NCBI GenBank assembly: GCA_025201705.1
Contig: MU616733.1
Span: 1 to 48,282, forward strand
Direction of reading: 5' to 3'
Origin: Dissophora ornata
Lineage: Eukaryota > Mortierellomycota > Mortierellomycetes > Mortierellales > Mortierellaceae
DNA length: 48,282 nt
Made by a program: the position numbers and the translations under genes. Positions 1-11,811 of the stretch are shown here, piece by piece. Position 1 is the first letter of the stretch; every line of letters starts with the position of its first letter. Below the pieces are notes generated by a model. That model had not been told where the DNA came from. It did no database searches and saw nothing but the letters and a program-made list of their open reading frames with translations.

Positions 1-443
1 AAACCTGCAAGGATGAGCTTACGGCAAGGAATAGCGCCCACCAGCACCAACCTCCTTTTGGTCTTTCTCTATTTTTCTCCCCTTCTTTGTCGAGAGCGTA
101 CCCTCTACATCACCTGGATCGTTAATCATGATACTTGGCATTGCCGTAGTGGAAAAATCGATGTTAACATATCGACCCAGAAAAGCTATTCAGGGCGATA
201 CACATGGTCACCGAGAAAGAGAAGACAGACTCGTGATGATTCACAACAACAACAACGTCGAAAGCCCGCTTCGCCTCCACCCCCTTTTTTTTTCTCTACA
301 TGACGCTCTACTCCGAGCATCATACCTTCCTCCCTGCGAGAGTCCTCGTACAACATTTGGAGAGTCGAACGCCAAAACGGTCGGACCTTTTTTGACATCT
401 GACCATCTGACCTTCTTGTCGTGTACTCGTGACTCCGAATTAG

Positions 444-1097
444 TCCGGACAATACTCGGAGGACATGCTTCCGACAGTGGGCTTTAACATGCGCAAGGTC
501 ACGAAGGGCAACGTCACTATGAAGCTGTGGGACATTGGCGGCCAGCCCCGGTTCAGAAGCATGTGGGAGCGATATTGTAGAGGCGTGAATGCTATAGTGT
601 GAGTTTGCAAATTAATCCTTTTTTTTTTTGAAGTGTTGCCAAATAACAACTGGATGCTAACATCTTGACAACACCCTTCAGATTCGTCATTGACGCAGCG
701 GATCACAGTAAACTGGATGCAGCAAGAACAGAACTCCGGAACTTGTTGGACAAACCGCAGCTGGGAAACATCCCTGTCCTTGTTCTTGCAAACAAGAATG
801 ATCTGCCAGGCGCGCTGACTGTTGAGCAGACCATTGAAGCCATGTAAGTTGTGTTTTATTAAGTAGAGCAGTTTGTGTGCGGAGAAATGTTATACCCTGA
901 TCAACTTTTTTTTAGTAATGGTTGCTGACTTTTGTTTGTCTGTCTTGCGTTATTTCAACAGGGGTCTGAAACAGATCTCAAGTCGCGAGGTATCATGCTA
1001 CTCCATCTCGGCCAAGAACCAGGTCAATATCGATATCACGCTTCAGTGGCTGATCAAGAAAGGCAAGAGCAAAACCACGACCGGGGATCCAGCATAG
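444..1097 (+). CDS. ARL8: ARL8-family small GTPase (5' partial)
   Basis: Exons 444-598, 682-843 and 962-1097 join in phase to give the last ~150 residues of an Arl8 GTPase. Visible motifs are switch I ([12 protein letters not shown]), switch II with [19 protein letters not shown], the guanine-specificity motif NKND and a C-terminus with [12 protein letters not shown], all very close to animal Arl8. Family knowledge: Arl8 sits on lysosomes and vacuoles, recruits HOPS/kinesin adaptors and drives lysosome movement and fusion; yeasts lack it, while filamentous and early fungi keep it. The exon carrying the start and the P-loop (GKT) is not found between 1 and 443, so it probably lies upstream of the window and the intron before 444 is unusually long (over 440 nt). 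The acceptor is the TAG at 441-443. The end is a TAG at 1095-1097, after which a short tail-to-tail spacer leads to the FYVE gene. Confidence 0.9.
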
Positions 1098-1378
1098 CAC
1101 AGAAGGTAGTATTGGGACAACAGGCGTTGGAGTATACAATTAAAAAAAAAGTAATATTTATTTTCATCAACCAAATAGCACATTGATAGAGAGCATGTCG
1201 AGCGCTTTACATGCCTAAATGCCACGAGGTGCATAGATGGCTCATTCATAGAGAGAAAAAGGCGGGAGTGTATGGAAAGTCATTTATCGCATTAAAAAAA
1301 ATGAAAAATGAGAGGGTCATCTCTGAATCGTTGCATAGCCTTATTGCGTGAATAAAGAATTAGCATCTGAAAAGGGTT

Positions 1379-4300
1379 TCATCGCGTTAAAATGCGCTTC
1401 ACCTGCGCGTCTTGTTCCGCCAACAGCTCTTCCATAGTCTTTTCTTCTCCTTCGTCCTCCTCGTCCACTTCCTCCTCTCCTTCATTGCTACCATGCAGTC
1501 CGCCACCGGCCTGGAGGAACTCTTTGGGTATTCCACGCATGACTCGCGTCTTGCTCGCTGCACTACTACCACCGCCACTGCGGCCGGCACTAACATTAGT
1601 GCCACTTCCGAACATCATAGGAGCACCTTGGATCAGTAGACTCTCAACCTCGGATTCTAATGTCATAATCTGGGAGTTGACTTCTTCCTCGTTGATGTCT
1701 GCAGGATCTAGGTCCTTAAGACGAAGGGTCCCGTGGTTCGACTTGATAATGTTGTTGCTGGAAGACTGGCTCTGCTCGCGGGAATGCATTTGCTCTTGTG
1801 CGGTTGTTTCAGTGGTGGACGCGATAGTGGTATTGTCGTGTAAATCATTATTTTCGTCTGTTGTCGATGTTGATGGCAATGTCTCATTTTGCTCTTCTCC
1901 TTCTTCCTCGTCTTCATCCTCCTCACCGACGCGCTCGACGTCAATCCTATACATCGACGCACGATGGTGATGCGGGTAGGAACGTCCACTGCGGCCATAG
2001 CTCACTAGCCGTGGATAAAAGGACATCTGATGCGCCGGTGCATTCTGAGGGGGCATCGCAAAAGTACTTCCTGTGGCGTTCGTGGCCGAGGTCACCAACT
2101 GGGGACTGGTGCTTGTCGAACTCAACAGTCTCCCAAACACCCCTTGCATCGGGAGCGAAGCCGATGGTGGAGATGGGTGTTGTTGCTGATGCATATTGGG
2201 TTCTTGAGAAGCGTCGTGTTCGATGCAGTCGAGACATACTCTGATAGGTTTGCTGAGTTCGTGAGGGACAGCTGTTGTTGGTGTAGTGGGATCAGTCAGG
2301 ACGACGTCCTTCATTTGACAGCACTTCCAGCAAATGACACGGCCGCAGAGTCGGCAGTGATGCTTTCGAACAAGAACACCGAACTTGGTAGAAATGCAGA
2401 CCATGCAGACAGTTGCGTCTTCGTCTGGGACCCAGCCGGCTCCGTTTCGCAGTGTTCCCATCATGTTGTGGTTGCCAGCAGAGGAGGAAGGTAGTATAGA
2501 AAATGTGGATGAAGAAGAGTGTCGATTCGTATTTTGGCTGACGTTACTGACATTGTTTGTCGCAAGCGAATAAAGATTCGTGCCAGAAATTGATGGATGA
2601 AGTGACGACGTGGCCGAAACTAATCCTGTCGCATCAGCGTCTTCTCCCCCTGCTTTTTCTCTATCCTCACCACCACTGCCGCTGACAGAAGGCAGGGGAT
2701 GAAGAGGAGGCTGCGGCGCAGAGACTGCCTCTGCAGCAGTTTTGCGTATTGATTTGCCATGGTCCCCGGCCTTCATGAACCACAGTGCATCAAACGCAGA
2801 CCCAGAGGAGGCCCTTTCAATGCCCTGCCTATTTGAGATTGTAGATGCCAAGGACAACCGGTTCTGAAGTTGCTGCTGCAGCACCTGTTGCTGTTGCTGG
2901 TGATATTGCAATGCATTCGCTGCATTCGCCCCACGCAGCGTCGCGTAGGAATTCTCCTTGCTATGGTGGTCCGAGAACGACGGGAATGAGCCACCGTTCA
3001 TTGCAAAACTGAACAGACTTCCTGCCATGGACTGCGGGCGGTTCAAGTATTGCTGGTACTGGTATGGGTCGAATGCGCCACCACCTGGGGAGGCCAGAGG
3101 GGAGGCAGTAAAAGTACCAGGACCAATAATACCATTGCCATGACTGCCACTACCGCTGTTTCCGCCTGTTGGTTTGATAGACCCGAGGTTGAGACCCCCA
3201 GGGATAGCCCAGGTCTTGAGAAAGGATGTGTCGAAAGAAAAGGCAGAGTGGCGCTTGAACTTCTTGAGGTCAGCGAGGTACTTGGATTGGAAGAGGAGGT
3301 GGTGCTTGTGGGCGACGATGGTTTCGTTGAGGAGCGCAAAGAAGCTGTCGCGGGTAGTGGTCGAGTCGAAAAGTAGGAGGGACGATAGCTGCGGGGCGGC
3401 GATTTTCAATAGGGGCCGTTCTTTTATGAGAAAAGCAAATTGAAATTAGCTCTTTGCGTTAGCATCGACAGCCCATCGTTTGCCAAGTTGGTGGCATCTG
3501 TACATGCACGGGTGGCATTACACCGAACGTACCGTCATCCTCGACGACGTCTGCCTGCACTTGTGTCAGTCTGGAGATGTGCTGGTTCTCCAGATGTCCA
3601 GCATAGGGGTTCTCCAGCAGAGTCTCCTTGACTGGCGCACTAGTACCGTGGCTAGAATCGCCTCTTTCTTCTTGGTCGACAGGAGCCGAGGCCTCGTCGT
3701 CATTCGCCACATACTCACCATCGCCACTCTCTGTTGAGCTCTTCAAAGTGGACGTTGGTGCGCGCTTTCTGATCTTGGTCCCCGTCACTAGAACGTCCGA
3801 GAACAGATATAACTACAGTATGAAATATATGCGAAAGATAGAGCCATTGGTGAGAATGTTGCTGTGCGGCAGGAAAACATGGACGAGAAGTCGGATGAGT
3901 TTTGTTTTTGTTGATTACCATGTCCTCGCGTTTTTCTTGGCCGTCTATCCGAAGAACACGTGTCGTGTGGACTAACGTCCTTCCATTCGCGATCAAGGGC
4001 TAGTGGGCAAAACAAAAAACAAAGTTAGCTTTTTTTTTTTTTTTTTAATACCCCTGACCCCCTGAACCCTCTATTATCATTGAAATTATCAAAATCCCAC
4101 CTTGCCCTGGTCGAACCCATATTCAATCTCGCAGATCCGATGAAACTCTCCAAACCGGATATTTCGGCTCGGACGATCCTGCCTCCGTCCAACTCGGTGT
4201 GCCGCCAGGATTTTGGCCCCGCCGTTCTGCTGCATCGCTGCGATCATCGCCGCCCTCTGCATTGCATCCTTCTTGGCCTGCGACGTCAAAGTTGGGAACG

Positions 4301-5702
4301 ACGACCTATGCGAGGTAGAACCTACTCCTCCTCCCCCAGAAACTGAGGAAGAAGTCGACTTTCCTGCAGTCACATCCGAAGGCCCGCCACCTCCGCCTAC
4401 TCCACTTGCTCCATTGCCCACACCCATGCCGCCCAGTAGAGCGGACGACGCAGAGGCAGTCAACGTCAACCCAGCAGCCAGCGTTCCTCCGACCCCATGG
4501 TGATGGTGATGTACTCCTGAAGAATGGCCATTCACGACGATAGCCGAGGCTGAAGCGATGGTCTCGCCCACAACCGCTGCACCTATGACACCATTGCCGC
4601 TGCTATTCCCGTTACTGTCGATCATCACTAGATCATCGCGTGAATCCTCCTGATCCAGGTTCAACAATGAGATAGCGTCTGATCCACACATTGTCATCGT
4701 CGAAGTTGGCCGAGTTCCTGAGTGCACAACAGTTTCGTCTGCACCTCCTCCTGACGATGATGATGCCGCTGCAGAGGCTAGGCTGTAAATATCGCCGTGA
4801 TGGCTCGATCGAGTAGTTCCTCCGCCGACGGTGAAGTACGATGTGTTGCTGTTGGAGTTCAGGAACGCCAATGTGTCCGCTCGGGACATGGTAGAGTTCA
4901 TTAGGGTTGACGTAGAGGCAGAGGGCGAGAGTTGACCGAGGGCTGCGAGGTTGAATCCAGCATAACGCTGGGGGTTCGGGAGGATATGAGGAGCTGGTGT
5001 AGGGGTGGCAGAGAGTTTGGAGGTGGAGAGTGGTCGTGTGAGGACGCGTCCAGTTGGCGTGATGATCGAGGGCGAGATAGCAGCAGTAGCAGCGCCATTA
5101 TCTGGTTGCGAAGGCCGTCGTGAGGATCCTAATGCGCCTGCAGATGCGCCGTTGATGTCACTACGCTTACTTTTGGTATCGCGCCTACTGTGGCTACTGT
5201 CTTTTTGGCTAGCTTCTTCGTCAGAGCTAGAAGCAGGGGAGGCAGCAGCGGCCGTGGAGGCCATGGAAGTTCCCGAGTCCTTTTTATGCAGCACTGCAGT
5301 GACGGCAGTGGGTGTAACGTTGTCAGATGATGTTAATGTTGATGTTGCAGCCTCGAGACTCTTGTTATCGCTTTCGCCGCCAATGTTGATCAAGATGGGA
5401 GAGAGGGGCTGCACAGAACTCCTCGACAGAGTCGTCGGCGAAGACGCTGTTGGAGAAGTGGGCGATGTCGAGGCTGACGATGGTGCGGATACACAGCCCG
5501 AGTCCGAGACTGAGATTGAAACCGAGGTTGACAAAGAATGAGGGGCGTCCGTATCGTCGTCATCGCCCAATGTTTTTGCGCCTGTATCCTTCGTGGCAGT
5601 GGTGATAGGCAAGAGTTTGGAAGGCGGCGGCATGCCTTTTGGGGTATGACCAACTACATTCATAGCATCGTGTTGCTCTACAAGTACGGTTCCGTCGCTC
5701 AT
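1379..5702 (-). CDS. Large PH- and FYVE-domain protein
   Basis: Reconstructed from four exons, 5702-4101, 3999-3919, 3812-3533 and 3420-1379, with introns of 101, 106 and 112 nt. All phases agree and give 1334 residues. The first ~500 residues are Ser/Thr/Gly-rich and probably disordered. A PH-like fold follows (about 515-690): strand motif LVHTTRVLRIDG, then LYLFSDVLV, an acidic insert, and a terminal helix around TRDSFFALLNETI. A FYVE zinc finger lies near 984-1055, with WVPDED at its start, the basic RKHHCRLCG core and paired CxxC cysteines. The C-terminus is acidic with a short heptad-like segment (EVESLL). FYVE domains bind PI3P on endosomes and PH domains bind phosphoinositides or proteins, so an endosomal or vacuolar membrane role is inferred. 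I chose the ATG at 5702; upstream sequence in frame has no earlier ATG. No RhoGEF domain was recognised. Confidence is high for FYVE and good for PH. Confidence 0.82.
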
Positions 5703-6830
5703 GGTTCTATTGTTTTTTTTCTCTGCTGGCGTTATTATGGTATTAAGAGGAGGTAGAAAATCGGTCTGCTGGGTGGCGTCGAGAAGAAAAGGCCTTTTGA
5801 TGGAGAGAGCGTTCGTCAAGTCTCAGGGTATAAATATAAAAAATACAGGCTGACTGGAATTTGAAGGCACAGGTGGAGGTGCGGGGGTCGTTTCGAGTGA
5901 ATGGTTATTCCAAGTAAGGAAGGGATAAGAACGGGGAGGAGAGAAGAGTCGTATCGTCGTATCGTCGTGTCGTCGTGCGTGGGGTGTAAAGGGCAAGAGA
6001 AGGTGATAAGGAAAACGGGGGGTGAAAGGAGGAAGAAGCAATGAAAGGACGAGAGGAAAAAAAAAAAGAAGGAAAGGTGACGGACGAAAAGAGAGGGAAA
6101 GACGCAAAATTAAAAAGGGCTGGTCCTGTCCTACCCAACATGTGCATGCCCATCTCTGCCATGCTGTACTGTGCCTTGCATGCCCGGTGGACCTGAGAGT
6201 GGACTCCTTCTTGACACACATATGCCACCGCACTCTCCGCCGTGCACAAGTCTAGCCTGTCGCATTGAGATGAGGCGGGCCACAGGATTGGTCAGCGTGT
6301 ACTTTTCCTCGGTCGAGTCAGCGTCCATGAGAACAGGACACAAAACGGCTCGTGGGTGAGAACATATTGTACGTTTGCGAGGGACAGGTGCGTCGTGATC
6401 TGGTTGTGTCGCTCATGGGGTCGTCCAGCACAGACAAAAAAGGAGGTCAAATAGGTCACATTTTCTACGCTTCATCACGCAACAGACGTGATAGAGTCAG
6501 AGCCTCTTTCAACTAATATCTATAGTCTAATTATCGGGGCATGCGGATGGGAGAGTGAAAAGGCACACGATCCCTGTCACCCGCCCAAAAAAAGTAGATT
6601 AGTGATCAGGAGTGCTCATCTACATGACATATGTGCAACACGGAGCTACACAAGCGTTTCTTTGCACCGACACTGCAAGGCGAGACATGCCGATTGCGGG
6701 AATGAGAAACGCCACTTTTGTGGTTGCCTGTTGAGCTGACTACTTTCAAAAAAGCTTTTATCCCTGGACATGGGCATGGATCTTTTTTTTTTTTTTTGTT
6801 ACTTCCTACTCTTCTACTCTAGTCTGCACT
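5703..6830. other. Intergenic region
   Basis: This 1.1 kb stretch lies between the 5' end of the FYVE gene and the 3' end of GUP1, both on the minus strand. It holds purine-rich DNA, a short run of TCGTA/TCGTG-type direct repeats near 5950-5980, and a T15 run at 6782-6796 just past GUP1. Open frames here are short, lack splice signals and have no recognisable protein character. I see no RNA gene. Confidence 0.5.
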
Positions 6831-9171
6831 CTAGCAATTCAAAAAGATGCCGCGCCGTTTCTCAGCCTCACGCACCTCAAATTGCATCTGAGCACAGACA
6901 AACATCGCACAGAAGCAGCAGCACATGGTCATCCACCCCTGAGCCGTCGAGAACAGATCATACAGCATAAGCTTCACTCCCTCCAGGCCAATGCAAAATC
7001 CCACCAAGTTGGCAATCATCATCATCAAAATGTTGCCCACTGCGCCAACAGCGCACAAGTGACGGTAGTATGGCCAGCTTCCCCACTAGAGATATTAAAG
7101 AGTTTGATAATCAGTTGTTTGCTTCTTGCTTCGAGACCCAGGTCTACAAACAGAAAATGTTGGCAAAGCCCATACCTTTTTCTTGGAAAAGACTTTGGTC
7201 GCAATGATCTCGGGCGAGATGAACAGCGAGATTAGCCATCCCCAGGCCAGTAACTTCAGATTGATATCGTGCCACACCGCGACGAACGTGAAGACCACCC
7301 AGATATTATAGATGGCATAGCGCGTGCCTCCCAGGGGAATATAAATATAACGGAGGACCCACAAGTTATAACTCTTGTGCCAGCTGCGCCAGAACCCAAG
7401 AGCCGAGTAGTTGTTGGTGACGCACCGGATCATATTTTCGGGTGCATCAATACCGTCCATTAATGCCCAAAGTCGGAAGAATCGCCAGATGATCATGAGC
7501 TTAAGCCAGATCAAGATCAAGTTGAAAAGTCCAATCATGCAGATCTGAAGGACGGAATCGTTTTCCCATGCCTGACGCTTGCTGACAGCGACCATGTGCA
7601 TATAATGCAGAGTGAACTCCATGGTCAACAGGCAAAAGATGAGTCGGCCGATCCACATACCAAAAGTCTTTCCTGCGGTCTCCTTGGGGTAGCGCAGCTA
7701 TACCATATCACACAGCGATGAAGATTCAATGTTAGCACAGTCTCTCAGAAAACCGGCATATCATAAGAGCATGATTAAAACTGTGCTCAGTACCTGCGAG
7801 ACAAAGTCGTTGAACGTCATGATCGGTCCAGCCACGTAGAGAGGCGCGTACAGTGCGAATGCGAGGTAGTAAGCAAAGTTGTAATCCTCAGCGAATACAG
7901 GCGTGCTGGCACGTTCCTTGTCCGTCTCTGGCGCTTTATCTCTGTCTTCCTTCTGTGAATATCGAATAGAATCGACAAAGTCCGTTAACACGTTGATTCA
8001 TGGTCCTAGCTCGCAGCAATTGACGGTTGCTTCTTCACGTGACTTACAAGAATGCTCTCGCGCGGATGTTTGAGGGACCAGTAATAGTCCAAGTTAAAAG
8101 AGACAAGTCGCAACATCGTGAAATTGAAGTTCACATCCCAGCGGGTGTTCATACCCCTGTTGACATCCTGTCATGACCAAATGAGAGCTGGTAAGCAAGT
8201 AATTCCAACCAAAGCGTGGTCACCGTTGATTGGACTAAGAAAGACGCCTTACCAGCCATGCCAGGGACTCGTGCAGGGCTGCGAACGTGTATCCTCGATA
8301 AGTCTCGTTCATAAATAGGATCGACAGGTTAAAGATCCAGGTCATGGCTGGCATCCATCGGGATGATCCACCAATCTTGGCAATGGCATAGTTTATCGAG
8401 ACAATGGCGCCGATCTTGAGGATGCTGTTGCCATGCATGAAGTAGAGATAGATGGCCGAGAACGCCAGGAAGAAATAGGCTCGGTACAATGGCTGAAGAG
8501 GCGACTTTAATGGGGTCACCGGCACAAGCAAGCGTCGGTACAGGTGGCTGAGTGGAAGGTAGATCATGATCACCCCGACGAGGAGAGGGAGGTTGTTGCG
8601 AAAGTTGGCATACTGTTCATCACTGTTATCCTGTTGTTACGAAAGGCCAATTGACGGCGTTAAGCGCACTCATGGTTAGAAAGACACAATCACACACAGG
8701 TAGCATGGGCACCGTATCATGGTGCCTTAAAACAAGCCGCGGATATGACAAACACGATATCGTACCACTTTGAATCCGAACCAGCCGTCCGAGAGCAGGT
8801 CCTCAATCTTGTAGTAGTTTGGATTCGACTCTATAGCAGTGTAAGACACCAATGAGACTTTTGCGCTAAGCGGATGCTGCATTCAATTGCGGTGCTGATT
8901 TGCACCCACCTGAGCTGGCATCATGCGCAGTCTTGAACATGTAAGGTATACAGGTGATGAAGACGAAATAGTAAAAGTAAAACTCTTTTGTGTTCCAGAG
9001 CGAGGGGTTCGTGGTTCGGTCCTGGAACTTCCTCTTGTGCACATAGGCGGGTGCAGCGTCCACTGGCGGTTGCTGGCTTTGCCCCACAACCAACGAGACT
9101 TGCTCGGGTTGTGCTCCGGACTGGCCGTTGACATGGAGCAATGAATCCTGCTCATCCTTTTGGCCTGCCAT
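6831..9171 (-). CDS. GUP1: MBOAT O-acyltransferase GUP1
   Basis: Seven exons (9171-8910, 8830-8766, 8630-8253, 8167-8048, 7952-7794, 7697-7176, 7085-6831) join in phase to 586 residues, close to yeast Gup1 (560). Diagnostic segments are [13 protein letters not shown] near the N-terminus, [42 protein letters not shown] and [15 protein letters not shown], which holds the conserved MBOAT histidine. The C-terminus [14 protein letters not shown] also matches the family. Gup1 is a multispanning ER/plasma-membrane protein that remodels GPI anchors by adding a long fatty acid; it was first described through glycerol uptake. Many hydrophobic segments fit this topology. The ATG at 9171 is followed by a short hydrophilic lead before the conserved region. 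All splice sites are GT-AG. Nothing suggests loss of function. Confidence 0.95.
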
Positions 9172-9363
9172 TCTGACTGTAGCGCTCCCTCAGGTCAGTC
9201 TCCGAGTTTTTTGTACGGTGCCTCGTATCGTGCCTCAGCAGTCGAGTTGATGGTAGGAAAGGCAGCGAGACGCGCGAAGGAGAGGACGGGAAAGCGGACG
9301 GTGATAGGAAGGAGAGGGAAGGGAAGGGAAGGAACGAGGGACGGGGCGTGCTGTATGCATAAG

Positions 9364-9392
9364 AAAAAAAAATAAAATAAAATAAAATAAAA
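9364..9392. repeat. TAAAA short tandem repeat
   Basis: An A9 run is followed by several copies of the pentamer TAAAA, about 190 bp upstream of the GUP1 start. It could act as a nucleosome-depleting poly(dA:dT) element; that role is inferred only. Confidence 0.7.
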
Positions 9393-10019
9393 AAGAGGAC
9401 AGGGGTCCCTTTCATGTGTCGGTGTTTCCAGGGCGACCCCACACGGAATTTTGCTCTGGATCAATAATTTGCCATACGCCTCGTTCTGCGGAGGACGCAA
9501 CCGACACGTTCCCCCTCGGCACGGAACAGTTGAACTGTGCACTCTTATGCGCTGGCTGATGCTAACCTAATCCTTGTCGGAGTAGCTGTCATGGAGTTGT
9601 CCTTCGACTGCGAGGCGTATGTGAGGACAGAAAGGAACCGCATAGCGACAGGAAGCACTAGGGTGTCTCGCGCGCAGTGGGACACAGTACATGTGCATCC
9701 TCAGCGTTTGCCCGTCAAGGATCGAAGTCAGCCTTATCTTCGTTTCAAAACGAAGATGGGTCGCCAATACTCATGAAAACCGGCCTACATAGTGCGGTCA
9801 GGTATTGGCCAGCAGAACCACCGCGGTAGCAGGATGGAGAGGCATGCCAGACACGGTACAGAAGTGCTCTGCTCTGGGTCCCTGCTGCCAGCTCTTCCAG
9901 TTAGACGGCAGGGGGCAATTTGTGATCCGCGTCCCCTTGGAGAAAACAGGACAAGCCACCCTTGTTGTTGGTTCTTTTTTAGTAATTTGCCAATGCCCTG
10001 GTTGTCCCCACGCGCTTGA

Positions 10020-10135
10020 GTCGCTCCACCCTCACTCTCTCTCTTGCCTACTCTCTTGCCTTCTCTTTCGCCTCCTCTTTCGCCTTCTCTTTCGCCTTCT
10101 CTCCCTCCTTCTCTTCCGCCCTCTCTCTTTCCTCA
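10020..10135. repeat. Pyrimidine-rich 12-nt imperfect tandem repeats
   Basis: The plus strand is almost all C and T, with imperfect copies of a unit like TTCTCTTTCGCC between about 10060 and 10105. The tract ends about 60 nt before the ATG of the RRG7-like gene, so it is probably promoter or 5' leader sequence. Such CT tracts are common upstream of fungal genes. Confidence 0.6.
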
Positions 10136-10197
10136 ACGCCTGCGCATTCACAATTCGCCCATTCATTCTCGCAACTCTGGACAACCGCAGATAACAC

Positions 10198-11604
10198 ATG
10201 AACAAGGCGACATTCAAAGCAGCAGCATTCCTCGCACGCGGCAGAAAGCCCTGGAGATCACCCTGCTGTTGCATATACACAAAAGTCCGTTTCCGCTCAT
10301 CCTTCCCCGCCACCGCCACCGCTACACAGTGGGGAGCTGAGCTAACACCCTCACTTTCCTCTCACGGACTCGAAGTTCTGTCCACACCCCAGCCTGACCT
10401 TTTCGATCCGATAACAAGAGCAACAACATCCAAGGACCAAAAGTCGAAGAGACCGAAGCGGCAGTCTAGAAAGAAGCCAACTGTCGAAAATCGAGACGAG
10501 AAGCAAGATGAAGATCTTTCAATACCACACACTACATTATCTGTAACAGAGGGTGATGTCACTTCGACTCCGTTATCACTCTCCCAGAAGGACATACCCC
10601 TGACATATCAGGGTCAGGTGGCTGTGAATGGACGCGCGTTCTTTCCGGAACTTGAGCCGGCACCCTTCCCGCGAGACATCCACTCCTCCATGCCGTACAT
10701 GAACCGGGGCGTGAAAAAAATGAATCCTCTTTCCAAAGGCAACAGCTATGTTATGCACAATGACCTAGAGAGCTTTGAAGGGTTACATCACAACATAAAC
10801 AGCACACTCTACCGGGGAACGCTCTTTGAGTACCAGACCCAGGATATTCTCAAAAAGTGCCTCGGCATTTATACGCAACGATCGGCTGGAAACAATGATT
10901 TGGGCGTAGATCTGCGGGGGACCTGGTTCTTGCCTTTGAGCTCATCGCCGAAGCCGGGTGATATGGTGCGACATCTCAAAGTGATTGTGCAGTGCAAAAT
11001 GATGAATGCCAAGGTTGGGCCGAAATTCGTCCGCGAGCTGCAGGGATCACTTTCGTACGAGACGCAGCCGACTATGGCGATCCTGGCCGTCTCATCTGAA
11101 TTTACGAGACTAGCACTGCTACCATATGCACAATCTCTGTGGCCTATGGCGTTGGTGGTGATCGATACGGAGAATTACGAGTGCCGAAAACTGATGTGGA
11201 ATACAGCTGCAGAGAAGGTCATGCATGGCTTACAGATTGCTACGCGGTGGACGAAGGGTGAAGATGGGAGAATCGGAAGCCGGCCGGTGCTTTGTTTCGA
11301 CGGCAAGGTTATCAAGAGGCTACCAGGGCCACATCTCAATGAAACCGAGACAGCTGAAGAGGCTGACGAGGCTGAGCAGAGCGCAGTCTCTTCTCCAGTA
11401 GATTATGGGATCCCAGACTGGGACATTACCACAGAGACAGAGTCTCTCTATGTTATCCCGGCAAGGCACGAATGGGAGGATTCGAATGAAGAAGAGGATG
11501 AGGAGGACGCAGACCGTGCTCCTGTACACTCGCAGCACCTGGAGCTGCTCTCGTGGACCCCTTCAATACCTTCGCAGAAATCAATCGAGCATGCACCCCA
11601 GTAA
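10198..11604 (+). CDS. RRG7: RRG7-like mitochondrial nuclease-fold protein (DUF2034)
   Basis: A single exon encodes 468 residues. The first ~45 are basic and Ala/Ser-rich (MNKATFKAAAFLARGRK), like a mitochondrial presequence. The core (about 200-375) has YRGTLFEYQTQDIL, then GNNDLGVDLRGTW, IVQCKMMNAKVGPKFVREL and AILAVSSEFT. This is the restriction-endonuclease-like pattern (acidic residue, then D in GVDL, then Q-x-K in VQCK) of the fungal Rrg7 family, needed for respiratory growth in yeast. The D...QxK triad is kept, so a metal-dependent nuclease activity is possible, though I know of none proven for Rrg7. The C-terminal ~90 residues are acidic and variable. The ATG at 10198 gives the presequence; upstream is a CT-rich leader. 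NF-YC follows 207 bp downstream on the same strand. Confidence 0.78.
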   Translation: MNKATFKAAAFLARGRKPWRSPCCCIYTKVRFRSSFPATATATQWGAELTPSLSSHGLEVLSTPQPDLFDPITRATTSKDQKSKRPKRQSRKKPTVENRDEKQDEDLSIPHTTLSVTEGDVTSTPLSLSQKDIPLTYQGQVAVNGRAFFPELEPAPFPRDIHSSMPYMNRGVKKMNPLSKGNSYVMHNDLESFEGLHHNINSTLYRGTLFEYQTQDILKKCLGIYTQRSAGNNDLGVDLRGTWFLPLSSSPKPGDMVRHLKVIVQCKMMNAKVGPKFVRELQGSLSYETQPTMAILAVSSEFTRLALLPYAQSLWPMALVVIDTENYECRKLMWNTAAEKVMHGLQIATRWTKGEDGRIGSRPVLCFDGKVIKRLPGPHLNETETAEEADEAEQSAVSSPVDYGIPDWDITTETESLYVIPARHEWEDSNEEEDEEDADRAPVHSQHLELLSWTPSIPSQKSIEHAPQ

Positions 11605-11811
11605 TAAATGCAAGCGCGCTGCACTGTTGCACACGAGTACACAAGGTCTTAAATGTGCCAGTCACCCGGGTCTACTCCACATTTTTTTTCCTCTGTCGAG
11701 TTTTAGTCCTCTCTTGGGTCATACCTGCTAGCCCCAAATCCATCGGTGCGCCCCGGACCACTCATAACACATCTTCACCTCCTCCACTCCAATTAAATCC
11801 CTCTTGCAACC

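Larger units (their letters stand above)
9172..10197. promoter_or_regulatory. Divergent intergenic region GUP1/RRG7-like
   Basis: About 1 kb separates the start codons of two head-to-head genes, so it should carry both promoters. It contains an A-rich tract with TAAAA repeats near 9364-9392 on the GUP1 side and a long pyrimidine tract near 10020-10135 on the other side. No TATA box close to either ATG stands out. Open frames inside it are low-complexity shadows of these tracts. Confidence 0.45.

Noticed and set aside
1392..1970. Long plus-strand open frame opposite the FYVE gene
   Set aside because: It is the mirror of Ser/Glu-rich coding sequence; the minus strand has the FYVE domain and consistent splicing.
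3788..4015. Alternative exon reading PLALDREW in the FYVE gene
   Set aside because: The other frame of the same exon (PLIANGRTLVHTTRVLRI) fits a PH domain and splices in phase on both sides.
5950..5980. TCGTA/TCGTG repeats as a CRISPR-like array
   Set aside because: Units are 5-9 nt with no spacers, and the genome is eukaryotic.
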